Assembly: GCA_035527895.1 (NCBI GenBank)
Contig: DATKZQ010000073.1
Location: 1 to 13,200 of the forward strand
Direction of reading: 5' to 3'
Length of the DNA stretch: 13,200 bases
Origin: JADFWK01 sp035527895
GTDB taxonomy: Bacteria > Desulfobacterota > DSM-4660 > Desulfatiglandales > B25-G16
The translations under genes and the position numbers were made by a program. Of the stretch, positions 1-6,093 are shown piece by piece (positions within the stretch are counted from its first letter, which is position 1; each line of letters opens with the position of its first letter). The notes under the pieces were generated by a model. The model was not told the origin of the DNA and made no database searches. It saw nothing but the letters and a program-made list of their open reading frames with translations.

Positions 1-1
1 G

Positions 2-355
2 AAGGGAACTGTTCATGAAGAAGTCTGGCTGATCATCGAGAGAAGAAAGAAGGATGGGGGAGAATATGAACTCCGCTACTTCTTCAGCAATATGCCCCAA
101 GACATGCCGACTTTGGAGATGGTTCGTCTCTTTCATGAACGCTTCTGGATCGAGCAGGGCTACCAGCAATTGAAGGAGGAACTGGGGTTGGATCACCATG
201 AAGGCAGAAGCTGGACCGGCTGGCGACGGCATGTGTTGCTGGTCATTCTTGCATTCGGCTATCTGACGCTCCAGCGCATACAGGAAAAAAAACGCATACA
301 GCAGAACCTGTGGTACCAGAGATTGGGAATGCCGCAAAACAGTCTTTCCCAATGA
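2..355 (+). CDS. Transposase, C-terminal part (IS4 superfamily, IS701-like), 5' partial
   Basis: This frame is open from base 2, before the first ATG at 92, so it is the end of a longer protein cut by the window edge. Around bases 131-175 it reads FHERFWIEQGYQQLK. This fits the IS4-superfamily YREK signature (Y-x2-R-x3-E-x6-K) with F in place of Y, and the E would be the third acidic residue of the DDE catalytic triad. The following GLDHHEGRSWTGWRRH and a hydrophobic helix (VLLVILAFGYLTL) match the usual C-terminal layout of these enzymes. After the A8 tract at 285-292 the frame loses family character and stops at 355, whereas the -1 frame continues to 507 with a plausible tail. The protein would cut and paste its own element. 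Whether it is active is unknown. Confidence 0.75.
   Translation, partial: KGTVHEEVWLIIERRKKDGGEYELRYFFSNMPQDMPTLEMVRLFHERFWIEQGYQQLKEELGLDHHEGRSWTGWRRHVLLVILAFGYLTLQRIQEKKRIQQNLWYQRLGMPQNSLSQ
286..292 (+). other. Candidate -1 frameshift heptamer A AAA AAA in the transposase
   Basis: Eight adenines lie at 285-292. In the transposase frame, codons 287-289 and 290-292 are both AAA preceded by A, which gives the A AAA AAA slippery heptamer used by several IS families. A -1 slip moves reading into the frame that stays open to 507. A random indel or a sequencing error in the homopolymer would look the same. Confidence 0.4.
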
Positions 356-507
356 ATCCAAGCTCATTGAATTCATGGAGAGATCATCAATGCCCCGTTC
401 GTTCCTCGGAACGCTGGCGGAACAGGCAAAGAGGGCTGAAACAACAATCCTCTCTGCCCGATGTCCGGCATCAAATCGCTTTATACCTGATGAGAATGCT
501 GATCTGA
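293..507 (+). pseudogene. Probable displaced C-terminal tail of the transposase (-1 frame)
   Basis: Read in the -1 frame after the A8 tract, the DNA stays open to a TGA at 505-507. It encodes a basic, Arg/Trp-rich stretch ending in SSLPDVRHQIALYLM. IS701-like transposases often end in a basic linker followed by a (T/S)LP-x-(V/I)RR-x-(L/I) type helix, so this tail fits better than the short one in the upstream frame. It has no start of its own that I would trust: the internal ATG at 310 lacks a convincing ribosome binding site. It is either the product of programmed frameshifting or a sign of decay. Confidence 0.4.
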
Positions 508-535
508 TCATAATCAATTATATGTCGGAGTAGAG

Positions 536-660
536 CTACGCCGCCGTGTAATTTCTGATTTCCAATACACGCTGCATCTCGGATGCAGATAGCCATTTCT
601 TCTTTAACACTACATGATAAAAGGCCAATACCAATTGATCAACAGAAACATCATATTTAT
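536..660 (-). pseudogene. Possible remnant of a second transposase (IS1595-like helix-turn-helix segment)
   Basis: On the minus strand, VSVDQLVLAFYHVVLKKK followed by WLSASEMQRVLEIRNYTAA resembles the segment of IS1595-type transposases between the zinc ribbon and the catalytic domain, where a line such as (W)xxAIYxxxxSKKGxSAxQLxRxLGxxYKTAW is typical. Reading ends in a stop at 536-538, exactly where the neighbouring insertion sequence is expected to end and where the family would continue with a Trp. No zinc ribbon or catalytic residues are visible, so at best it is a fragment. The match is from memory and weak. Confidence 0.2.
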
Positions 661-739
661 GATGGGATGGGTTTACTGTCAAGAAAAAAACATAAAAAAA
701 GCTTACCTTTAAAGGGTTGGTACTTCGCTGACCCCTGTC

Positions 740-771
740 TTTCATGTGCAAACCCACCACACGGCATGAAA
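740..771. repeat. Inverted repeat downstream of the ligase gene
   Basis: TTTCATG(TG) at 740-748 pairs with CA..CATGAAA at 758-771, forming a stem of seven base pairs plus a partial extension around a short loop. It lies 44 bases past the ligase stop. No T-tract follows on the minus strand, so I do not call it an intrinsic terminator. Confidence 0.35.
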
Positions 772-814
772 CCCATGAGCAAGGGCAGGGGAGATGGGAC
801 TTTTTGCGAGTTTA

Positions 815-2191
815 TCAAAGTTCCTTCCCGGATACTTTTTTTTCATAAGTCCTCTCAACCAGTTGCGCTTTATATTCATACTTAGGCAAGGTGCCAGGAG
901 GTACAAGTTCGACATTGGAACTAAAGATAAGCTTTTCTCTTAATAATGTTTCAATTTCCTTTTTAAGAAATCCCAAGTCGCCCGGCTCTTGGCCCTGCTC
1001 CACTTTGATTTTCATCGGAGGCTGCACAGATGGAGGCGGCTCAAAAAGTTGAATTAGGATCTCTCCAGTGACTTTTGGCATTAAGGTTCCGATAACATCC
1101 CTTATGGCAGAAGGATATACATTGACCCCAGAGGTAATGAGCATATCGTCCGTTCGACCAATGCATTTGATACAATACCCAGTTCGGCCGCATTCGCAGT
1201 CGGTTTGAGTTACTGCTATATGGTCTCGAGTCCTAAAGCGGATTAAAGGCTGGCATTGCCTATCAATGGAAGTATAAACCAACTCACCCGTAACACCTTC
1301 TTTTACCTCCAATAGATTCCCTGTACTCGGATCTATTATTTCTGGATGACACGCTCCCTGTCCAATAAAATGCATTCCGTTTTTATATTCACACTCAGCC
1401 CAGATCAGCCCAAGCATATCGCCATTACCCATGCATTCCTGCACATCGGCCCCGAAAGCATCTTCTATTTTTTTGCGAATATGGGGGATGCCGCCACCAG
1501 GCTCCCCGCCGACCATGAACCCTTTAATGCCAAAGGTTTTTGGATCAATGCCTTTCTTTTCACAATAGCGTATTAGGTAGAGAGGGAAGGAGGCTGTGGA
1601 CAAGATGTAATTGGCCCCCAAGTTTTTCACGGCCGCAATGAGCCTATCTGTAGCACCTATGCCAACGGGAATAAGGGTTGATCCAAGACTTTCAATTGCC
1701 TCACCATAGGAAGCCGCGATGAAGAAGGTTCCTATTGGAAGAGGCACGATATGATTTGGGCGCATGCCGCAGGTCCACATGGATCTCATAGCGGTTTCCC
1801 GCCAGACATCCCTATCATGAGAGGTGAGGCCGATATAGGTAGGATCTCCTGTTGTACCGCTCGTCGAATATACCCTTATCACCTCTCCAATATCCACAGC
1901 CCCATGCTTTCCTAAAGGGGGTGAAGAGCTGAGGCTCTCTCTGATTTCGTGTTTCTTTGTAAAGGGAAGTTTTTGTAAGTCAGCGATTCCTTTGATATCG
2001 CCTAATTCGATACCCTCAGACCCAAATTTTTCCTGATAAAACTGGGAGTTTTGCCAAACATATCTTAACTCCTTCAGGAGAGCATTGTTCTGGACTTCAG
2101 TAAATTCGTCATTGGATAAAGTCTCCACCCTTTCATTCCAAAATTTTCGATAGCCATGCATCTTGTATCCTTCCTTCAGAATAGCCTCCAT
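815..2191 (-). CDS. PaaK-type phenylacetate-CoA ligase family enzyme
   Basis: This is a 458-residue AMP-forming acyl/aryl-CoA ligase (E. coli PaaK has 437). Visible parts are the PaaK opening (YRKFWNERVETLS, about 14-26), the nucleotide loop YSTSGTTGDPTYIG (108-121), the GGEPGGG turn (228-234), RFRTRDHI (318-324) with the conserved Asp, the hinge and C-domain start GRTDDMLITSGVNVYPS (345-361), and a late Lys (about 441) in YEYKA at the adenylation-Lys position. It should activate a carboxylic acid to its CoA thioester in the cytoplasm, but the substrate cannot be read from sequence. Four cysteines (332, 334, 340, 343) replace the usual CxCGRTxPR stretch and could bind a metal. Two starts are plausible: ATG 2191 (AGGA upstream) and ATG 2161, which has the stronger GGAAGG site and fits the family N-terminus better. 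It stands alone, opposite to lysS and next to an insertion sequence, so it may be an acquired gene. Confidence 0.85.
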   Translation of the reverse strand: MEAILKEGYKMHGYRKFWNERVETLSNDEFTEVQNNALLKELRYVWQNSQFYQEKFGSEGIELGDIKGIADLQKLPFTKKHEIRESLSSSPPLGKHGAVDIGEVIRVYSTSGTTGDPTYIGLTSHDRDVWRETAMRSMWTCGMRPNHIVPLPIGTFFIAASYGEAIESLGSTLIPVGIGATDRLIAAVKNLGANYILSTASFPLYLIRYCEKKGIDPKTFGIKGFMVGGEPGGGIPHIRKKIEDAFGADVQECMGNGDMLGLIWAECEYKNGMHFIGQGACHPEIIDPSTGNLLEVKEGVTGELVYTSIDRQCQPLIRFRTRDHIAVTQTDCECGRTGYCIKCIGRTDDMLITSGVNVYPSAIRDVIGTLMPKVTGEILIQLFEPPPSVQPPMKIKVEQGQEPGDLGFLKKEIETLLREKLIFSSNVELVPPGTLPKYEYKAQLVERTYEKKVSGKEL

Positions 2192-2294
2192 TTGTTCCTG
2201 CCCGCTGGGGGCTGCCTTTTGTCACATGACGAGATCAAGTAGCTTAACATGTTGATATTTTATTATTTTTTCTTTTTCTTGACTAACGACTACG

Positions 2295-2323
2295 TTTGGA
2301 CTAAACCTAAGCTCCTATAAAAT
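2295..2323 (+). promoter_or_regulatory. Candidate promoter for lysS
   Basis: TTTGGA (2295-2300) and TAAAAT (2318-2323) are 17 bases apart in the divergent ligase/lysS gap and would start transcription about 30 bases before lysS. The -10 is good and the -35 poor. A TTGACT at 2279-2284 has no matching -10. The gap also holds an A/T-rich tract at 2254-2280. Confidence 0.25.
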
Positions 2324-2342
2324 AAAATGGCGGATTAATCAA
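2314..2342 (-). promoter_or_regulatory. Candidate sigma-70 promoter for the PaaK-type ligase
   Basis: On the minus strand TTGATT (2342-2337) and TATAGG (2319-2314) are separated by 17 bases, each matching four of six consensus positions. The site would give a leader of roughly 115 bases before the ATG at 2191. Confidence 0.3.
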
Positions 2343-2362
2343 GAAAAGATTTCCTTAATTCC

Positions 2363-3841
2363 ATGGATGAAACGAGCAGGCTTTTACAGGAGATAAAGAA
2401 AAAGGTTCAAGACCTTCGGGAGCGGGGTATCAACCTGTATCCATCGGGCTTTCGAAGGGATATCACCGTGGGAGAGGTGATTGACCGGTTTGGGAACCTG
2501 AGCGGTGCGGAGATTGAAACGATACCGGATTCCTTTACCCTTGCAGGCAGGGTTATGTCCATTCGGGATTTCGGCAAGGCAAGCTTCATTCACATCAAGG
2601 ACGGCACGGGCAAGCTTCAGGCCTATATACGGAGAGACAGGGTAGGGGAGGAGGGCTTCGAGCTCTTCAAGCTCATAGATATCGGGGATCATGTGGGTAT
2701 TACCGGAAGGCTCTTCAGGACCAAGACCGGTGAGCTGACCCTGCTCGCGGAGACCTTTGTGCTGCTGTCAAAGGCACAGAGAGCCCTGCCTGAGAAATAC
2801 CACGGACTGATCGATGTAGAAACCAGATACCGGCAGAGGTATCTTGATTTGATCGTTAACGATAATGTGAGACACGCCTTTGTACTGAGAAGCAGAATAA
2901 TCAAGAGGGTCCGGGAGTTCTTTGATAACCAGGGTTTTATCGAGGTTGAGACACCGATGATGCAAGCGATTCCCGGTGGCGCAACAGCCCGGCCATTTAA
3001 GACGTTTCACAATGCACTGGGTATGGAACTCTATTTGAGGGTTGCCCCGGAACTCTATCTCAAAAGGCTTGTTGTTGGTGGGTTCGAGAGGATTTATGAA
3101 CTCAATAGAAATTTCCGGAATGAGGGGATCTCAACCAACCACAATCCCGAATTCACCATGTTGGAATTCTACGTTGCCTATGCAACCTATGAAGATCTCA
3201 TGGATCTAACCGAAAAGCTCTTTCGGTTTGTCCTGGAAAGCCTCTTTGACCGGTTGACGCTTACCTATCAGGGAATGGAAATAGACTTTGCCACCCCGTG
3301 GCCCCGGATCTCATTGACTGATTCACTGTTGGATATCGGTAAGGTGCCTGAGCATGCGCTCTCCGATGATCGGGCATTGCGGGATTTTGCCAGGTCCAAG
3401 GGGCTAGAGGCGACGGATAGCGAGGAGCGAGGAAGGATAGTGGTAAAGCTCTTTGAACAGCTCGTTGAGCCGAAGCTGATACAGCCTACCTACATCATCA
3501 ACTACCCGGTAGAGGTGAGCCCTCTTTCAAGAAGAAAGGATTCAGAGCCTGAAATTGCAGAGAGATTTGAATTGTTCGCAGCCGGCAAGGAGCTTGCGAA
3601 CGGCTTCTCCGAGCTCAATAACCCTGATGATCAGCGAGAACGATTTCTCGAACAGGTCTCCCTGAGGGATTCGGGTGATGAAGAGGCCCTCTTTATGGAT
3701 GAGGACTATATCAGAGCCCTTGAGTACGGATTACCACCGACCGCGGGTGAGGGCGTCGGAATTGACCGGTTGGTTATGGTGCTGACTGACTCACCTTCTA
3801 TCAGGGACGTCATACTCTTCCCCCACATGAGAAAGAAATGA
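2363..3841 (+). CDS. lysS: Lysyl-tRNA synthetase, class II
   Basis: LysRS charges tRNA-Lys with lysine in the cytoplasm. The 492-residue length is normal for bacterial class II enzymes. Residues about 55-145 form the OB-fold anticodon-binding domain (FTLAGRVMSIRDFGKASFIH). The catalytic domain shows motif 1 at about 185-200 (GFIEVETPMM), motif 2 at 251-270 (FRNEGISTNHNPEFTMLEFY, with the ATP-binding Arg and lysine-site residues), and motif 3 at 463-480 (EGVGIDRLVMVLTDSPSIRD). It ends in the typical LFPHMRKK. The ATG at 2363 gives the family N-terminal helix, but no good Shine-Dalgarno precedes it. It is followed by a 219-base gap before the Lol permease. The lysS-lolC order recurs in delta-type bacteria, probably as shared location more than shared function. 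Confidence 0.97.
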   Translation: MDETSRLLQEIKKKVQDLRERGINLYPSGFRRDITVGEVIDRFGNLSGAEIETIPDSFTLAGRVMSIRDFGKASFIHIKDGTGKLQAYIRRDRVGEEGFELFKLIDIGDHVGITGRLFRTKTGELTLLAETFVLLSKAQRALPEKYHGLIDVETRYRQRYLDLIVNDNVRHAFVLRSRIIKRVREFFDNQGFIEVETPMMQAIPGGATARPFKTFHNALGMELYLRVAPELYLKRLVVGGFERIYELNRNFRNEGISTNHNPEFTMLEFYVAYATYEDLMDLTEKLFRFVLESLFDRLTLTYQGMEIDFATPWPRISLTDSLLDIGKVPEHALSDDRALRDFARSKGLEATDSEERGRIVVKLFEQLVEPKLIQPTYIINYPVEVSPLSRRKDSEPEIAERFELFAAGKELANGFSELNNPDDQRERFLEQVSLRDSGDEEALFMDEDYIRALEYGLPPTAGEGVGIDRLVMVLTDSPSIRDVILFPHMRKK

Positions 3842-3914
3842 TTATGTAATCGGAATTTCCATACGTTACTGAAGCCATCGTTTTATGGTGGTAGGCCATG
3901 TATGCTATCCATAT

Positions 3915-4036
3915 GGAATGGCGGAATTTTGGAATCATGGAATGATGGGTATTGAGGGCGGAGAAAATCATTTTTGATTCTGTTTCTTGCTTCAAACCCA
4001 TCTTTCCATCAATCCAGTGTTCCATTAATCCCAATC
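3915..4036. repeat. Long imperfect inverted repeat between lysS and the Lol permease
   Basis: The left arm (about 3919-3955) is built of repeated GGAAT/TGGAAT units ending in GATGGGT. The right arm (about 3996-4035) carries ACCCATCTTTCCATCAATCC and more, which read on the other strand as matching TGGA..GATGG..GATGGGT units. Inside lies a second complementary pair: AGAAAATCA near 3961 against TGATTCTGTTTCT near 3975. Pairing is broken by bulges and mismatches. It looks like a dispersed intergenic repeat with no coding content. Confidence 0.5.
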
Positions 4037-4045
4037 ACGAACCGA

Positions 4046-4051
4046 AGCGGA
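4046..4051 (+). promoter_or_regulatory. Ribosome binding site that sets the Lol permease start
   Basis: GCGGAG lies nine bases before the GTG at 4061. It marks that GTG as the start over the ATG at 3974, which lies in the inverted repeat and would add 29 residues unlike the family. Confidence 0.6.
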
Positions 4052-4060
4052 GTTCATTCT

Positions 4061-5287
4061 GTGTCTTTTGAACTGTTTTTTACTCTCAGATATCTCAAGG
4101 CAAAGAGAAAACAAGGATTTATTTCGATCATAACGGGCATATCCGTTCTGGGGATTATGATAGGCGTTATGGCTCTGATTGTGGTCCTGGCCGTCATGAA
4201 CGGTTTCAGAGAAGATTTGATGAAAAAGATACTGGGTGTAAACTCACACCTGCTAATCATGAGCTACAAGGGGGGTATCAGAGATATAGATGAGGTAGTT
4301 CAAAAGACATTGAACGTGGATGGTGTTGTTTCGGCAACGCCATTTATCTACAGCCAGATTATGATCAAGAGCTACGGCAATATCTCCGGCGCTATCTTGA
4401 GGGGTATAGATCCAGTTACAGCTGGTTCGGTAATAGACATCGATTCAATGATACGGGGCGGGTCGCTCGGCGTTTTAACCGATACCCAGGCTGAAACGAA
4501 GGGAGTCATTCTTGGCAGTGAATTGTCAAAACAGATAGGGGCGGTACAGGGCGATATCGTGACGCTCGTATCACCAATGGGTAAATTGACGCCTCTGGGC
4601 AGGGTTGCGAATGAGGGCAGATTTGAGGTGAAGGCCCTATTCGAATCAGGAATGTACGAGTATGATAGTGCAATGGTCTACATCTCGCTGGCAGATGCTC
4701 AAGAGTTCCTCTCTCTCGGTGATGAGGTGACGGGTATCGAGGTAAAGGTTGAGGATATACATGAGAGCGACAAGATCGGGGAAGCCATTCAGGGCACGCT
4801 CCAGTATCCCTACTGGACCAAAGACTGGAAGATGATGAACAAGAGCCTCTTTTCTGCCTTGAAGCTCGAAAAGGTGACCATGTTTATCATCTTAACCATG
4901 ATCGTTCTTGTAGGCGCTCTCAATATCATCAGTTCGCTTGTTATGATGGTGATGGAAAAAGCGCGCGATATCGCGATACTGCGAACCATGGGGGCATCGC
5001 CAAAAAACATCATGTCTATCTTTATCTTTCAGGGCCTCTTTGTTGGTCTTGTTGGTACCTTTCTGGGCTTGGTTTCTGGATCTTTCCTCTGTCATATCCT
5101 GGCAAGATACAAGTTCATCAAGCTTCCCCCGGATGTGTACTATATCACAACCCTGCCGGTTAGGATGGAGTGGCTGGACATCGTCTCAATCGTATTGGCT
5201 GCAATAATCATCTCCTTCCTCGCAACCATTTACCCCTCGTGGCAGGCTTCAAAGGTGAATCCCGTTGAGGCGTTGAGATACGAATAG
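4061..5287 (+). CDS. lolC: Lipoprotein-releasing ABC transporter permease, LolC/LolE family
   Basis: This inner-membrane protein works with LolD to release mature lipoproteins from the inner membrane to the periplasmic carrier LolA. From the GTG at 4061 it has 408 residues, close to E. coli LolC (399) and LolE (414). The N-terminus SFELFFTLRYLKAKRKQGF is the hallmark of the family. Membrane segment 1 is at about 24-46, a large periplasmic (MacB-PCD-like) domain at about 50-265, then three segments at about 272-298, 316-346 and 372-392 (the FtsX-like domain). The cytoplasmic EKARDIAILRTMGAS (299-313) is the coupling motif facing LolD, and the protein ends in the usual NPVEALRYE. Only one LolC/E homologue is seen, so it may act as a homodimer in the way proposed for single-permease (LolF-type) systems. 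This is an inference, since a second copy could lie elsewhere. Confidence 0.93.
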   Translation: MSFELFFTLRYLKAKRKQGFISIITGISVLGIMIGVMALIVVLAVMNGFREDLMKKILGVNSHLLIMSYKGGIRDIDEVVQKTLNVDGVVSATPFIYSQIMIKSYGNISGAILRGIDPVTAGSVIDIDSMIRGGSLGVLTDTQAETKGVILGSELSKQIGAVQGDIVTLVSPMGKLTPLGRVANEGRFEVKALFESGMYEYDSAMVYISLADAQEFLSLGDEVTGIEVKVEDIHESDKIGEAIQGTLQYPYWTKDWKMMNKSLFSALKLEKVTMFIILTMIVLVGALNIISSLVMMVMEKARDIAILRTMGASPKNIMSIFIFQGLFVGLVGTFLGLVSGSFLCHILARYKFIKLPPDVYYITTLPVRMEWLDIVSIVLAAIIISFLATIYPSWQASKVNPVEALRYE

Positions 5288-5289
5288 AA

Positions 5290-5961
5290 ATGAAACCGCT
5301 GCTGCAGATAGAAAATGTCCGTAAGAATTTCGAGAATAATGGCAAGATCATTGAGGTGCTCAAGGGAGTCGACTTACAGGTACTCCCCGGTGAATCGCTT
5401 GCCATAACAGGTCCCTCCGGATCTGGCAAGTCAACCCTCCTGAATATCATGGGAACGCTTGAGCCGCCTTCTGAGGGCACTGTTCTTTTCGGGGAGCGCA
5501 ATGTATACGGAATGGATGAGCTGAGTCTGTGCAAGATCAGGAATCAGGAGATCGGCTTTGTCTTTCAGCTCCACCATCTCCTTCCTGAATTCAACGCCGA
5601 GGAAAACACCCGGATTCCCGCCCTCATTTCGGGTTACAGCAAAGAAGAATCCTCCGAGATGGCCGTTGCCATGCTCTCTCAGATGGGATTAAAAGAGAGG
5701 CTCCGTCACAGGGTCGGGGAGCTTTCTGGAGGCGAGCAGCAACGGGTTGCGATTGCAAGGGCATTGATTATGGGGCCGCAGGTGCTTTTGGCGGATGAGC
5801 CGACCGGAAACCTGGATAATGCAACTGGCAACGAGATAACAAAACTGCTGCTTTCCCTTAATAAGAGCAAAGGCTTGGCCCTCATCATAGCCACCCATAA
5901 TCTGGAGTTGGCTCGGCAGATGTCCAGAGAATTGCGTCTTATTGACGGAAGGTTTGTGTGA
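5290..5961 (+). CDS. lolD: Lipoprotein-releasing ABC transporter ATPase LolD
   Basis: This is the ATP-hydrolysing subunit of the Lol complex, on the cytoplasmic face of the inner membrane. Its 223 residues match the family size (E. coli 233). It shows Walker A GPSGSGKST (41-49), the Q-loop FVFQLHHLLPEF (90-101), which contains the LolD-typical HLLPEF segment, the ABC signature LSGGEQQR (145-152), Walker B VLLADEPTGNLD (165-176) and the H-loop His in ATHN (about 203). The ATG lies two bases after the permease stop, so the two are almost certainly translationally coupled and made in a fixed ratio. No strong ribosome binding site of its own is seen. Related MacB-type ATPases share these motifs, but the direct pairing with a LolC/E permease settles the call. 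Confidence 0.95.
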   Translation: MKPLLQIENVRKNFENNGKIIEVLKGVDLQVLPGESLAITGPSGSGKSTLLNIMGTLEPPSEGTVLFGERNVYGMDELSLCKIRNQEIGFVFQLHHLLPEFNAEENTRIPALISGYSKEESSEMAVAMLSQMGLKERLRHRVGELSGGEQQRVAIARALIMGPQVLLADEPTGNLDNATGNEITKLLLSLNKSKGLALIIATHNLELARQMSRELRLIDGRFV

Positions 5962-5977
5962 GCATTGCTCATCACTT

Positions 5978-6086
5978 GTTACGGGTTACTCGTTTCTTGT
6001 GGTTTGGGATTCCACCCCGGCGAGCATAGAGCAGATGGCAAGTAGTCGATAGAACAGGTAACCGGCAGCGAGCAACCAGCAACGAG
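5978..6086. repeat. Imperfect inverted repeat in the lolD-bamA gap
   Basis: The left arm, about 5978-6004 (GTTACGGGTTACTCGTTTCT...), is roughly complementary to the right arm at about 6057-6086 (GGTAACCGGCAGCGAGCAAC then CAGCAACGAG), with several mismatches and about 50 bases between. The right arm resembles sequence after lpxA (11881-11910). It ends eight bases before the bamA start, so it also supplies the bamA leader. Confidence 0.45.
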
Positions 6087-6093
6087 TACATTA

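Larger units (their letters stand above)
1..530 (+). mobile_element. 3' part of an IS4-superfamily (IS701-like) insertion sequence
   Basis: The left edge lies inside an insertion sequence. The support is the C-terminal third of a DDE transposase followed by a short non-coding tail. The element starts outside the window, so its left inverted repeat and target duplication cannot be seen. The right end is not defined by a proven inverted repeat; I place it at about 515-540, because the transposase-like frame stops at 507 and a possible unrelated fragment begins near 536. The boundary is an inference. Confidence 0.6.
508..814. other. Gene-poor stretch between the IS tail and the ligase gene
   Basis: No convincing gene is present. 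Both strands carry open frames of under about 100 codons without family character, apart from the possible transposase scrap at 536-660 on the minus strand. The stretch includes an inverted repeat at 740-771 and is rich in A/T runs (such as 684-710), consistent with worn-down intergenic or insertion-sequence debris. Confidence 0.5.

Noticed and set aside
310..507. Independent small gene starting at ATG 310
   Set aside because: It has no ribosome binding site and is better explained as the displaced transposase tail.
740..771. Inverted repeat as a Rho-independent terminator for the ligase
   Set aside because: No T-tract follows the stem on the minus strand.
583..885. 100-codon plus-strand frame overlapping the ligase end
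   Set aside because: It has no family features and overlaps the well-supported ligase C-terminus.
3974..4060. Upstream ATG as the start of the Lol permease
   Set aside because: The added 29 residues are unlike the family and are encoded by the inverted repeat. GTG 4061 has a ribosome binding site and gives the conserved SFELFFTLRYL start.
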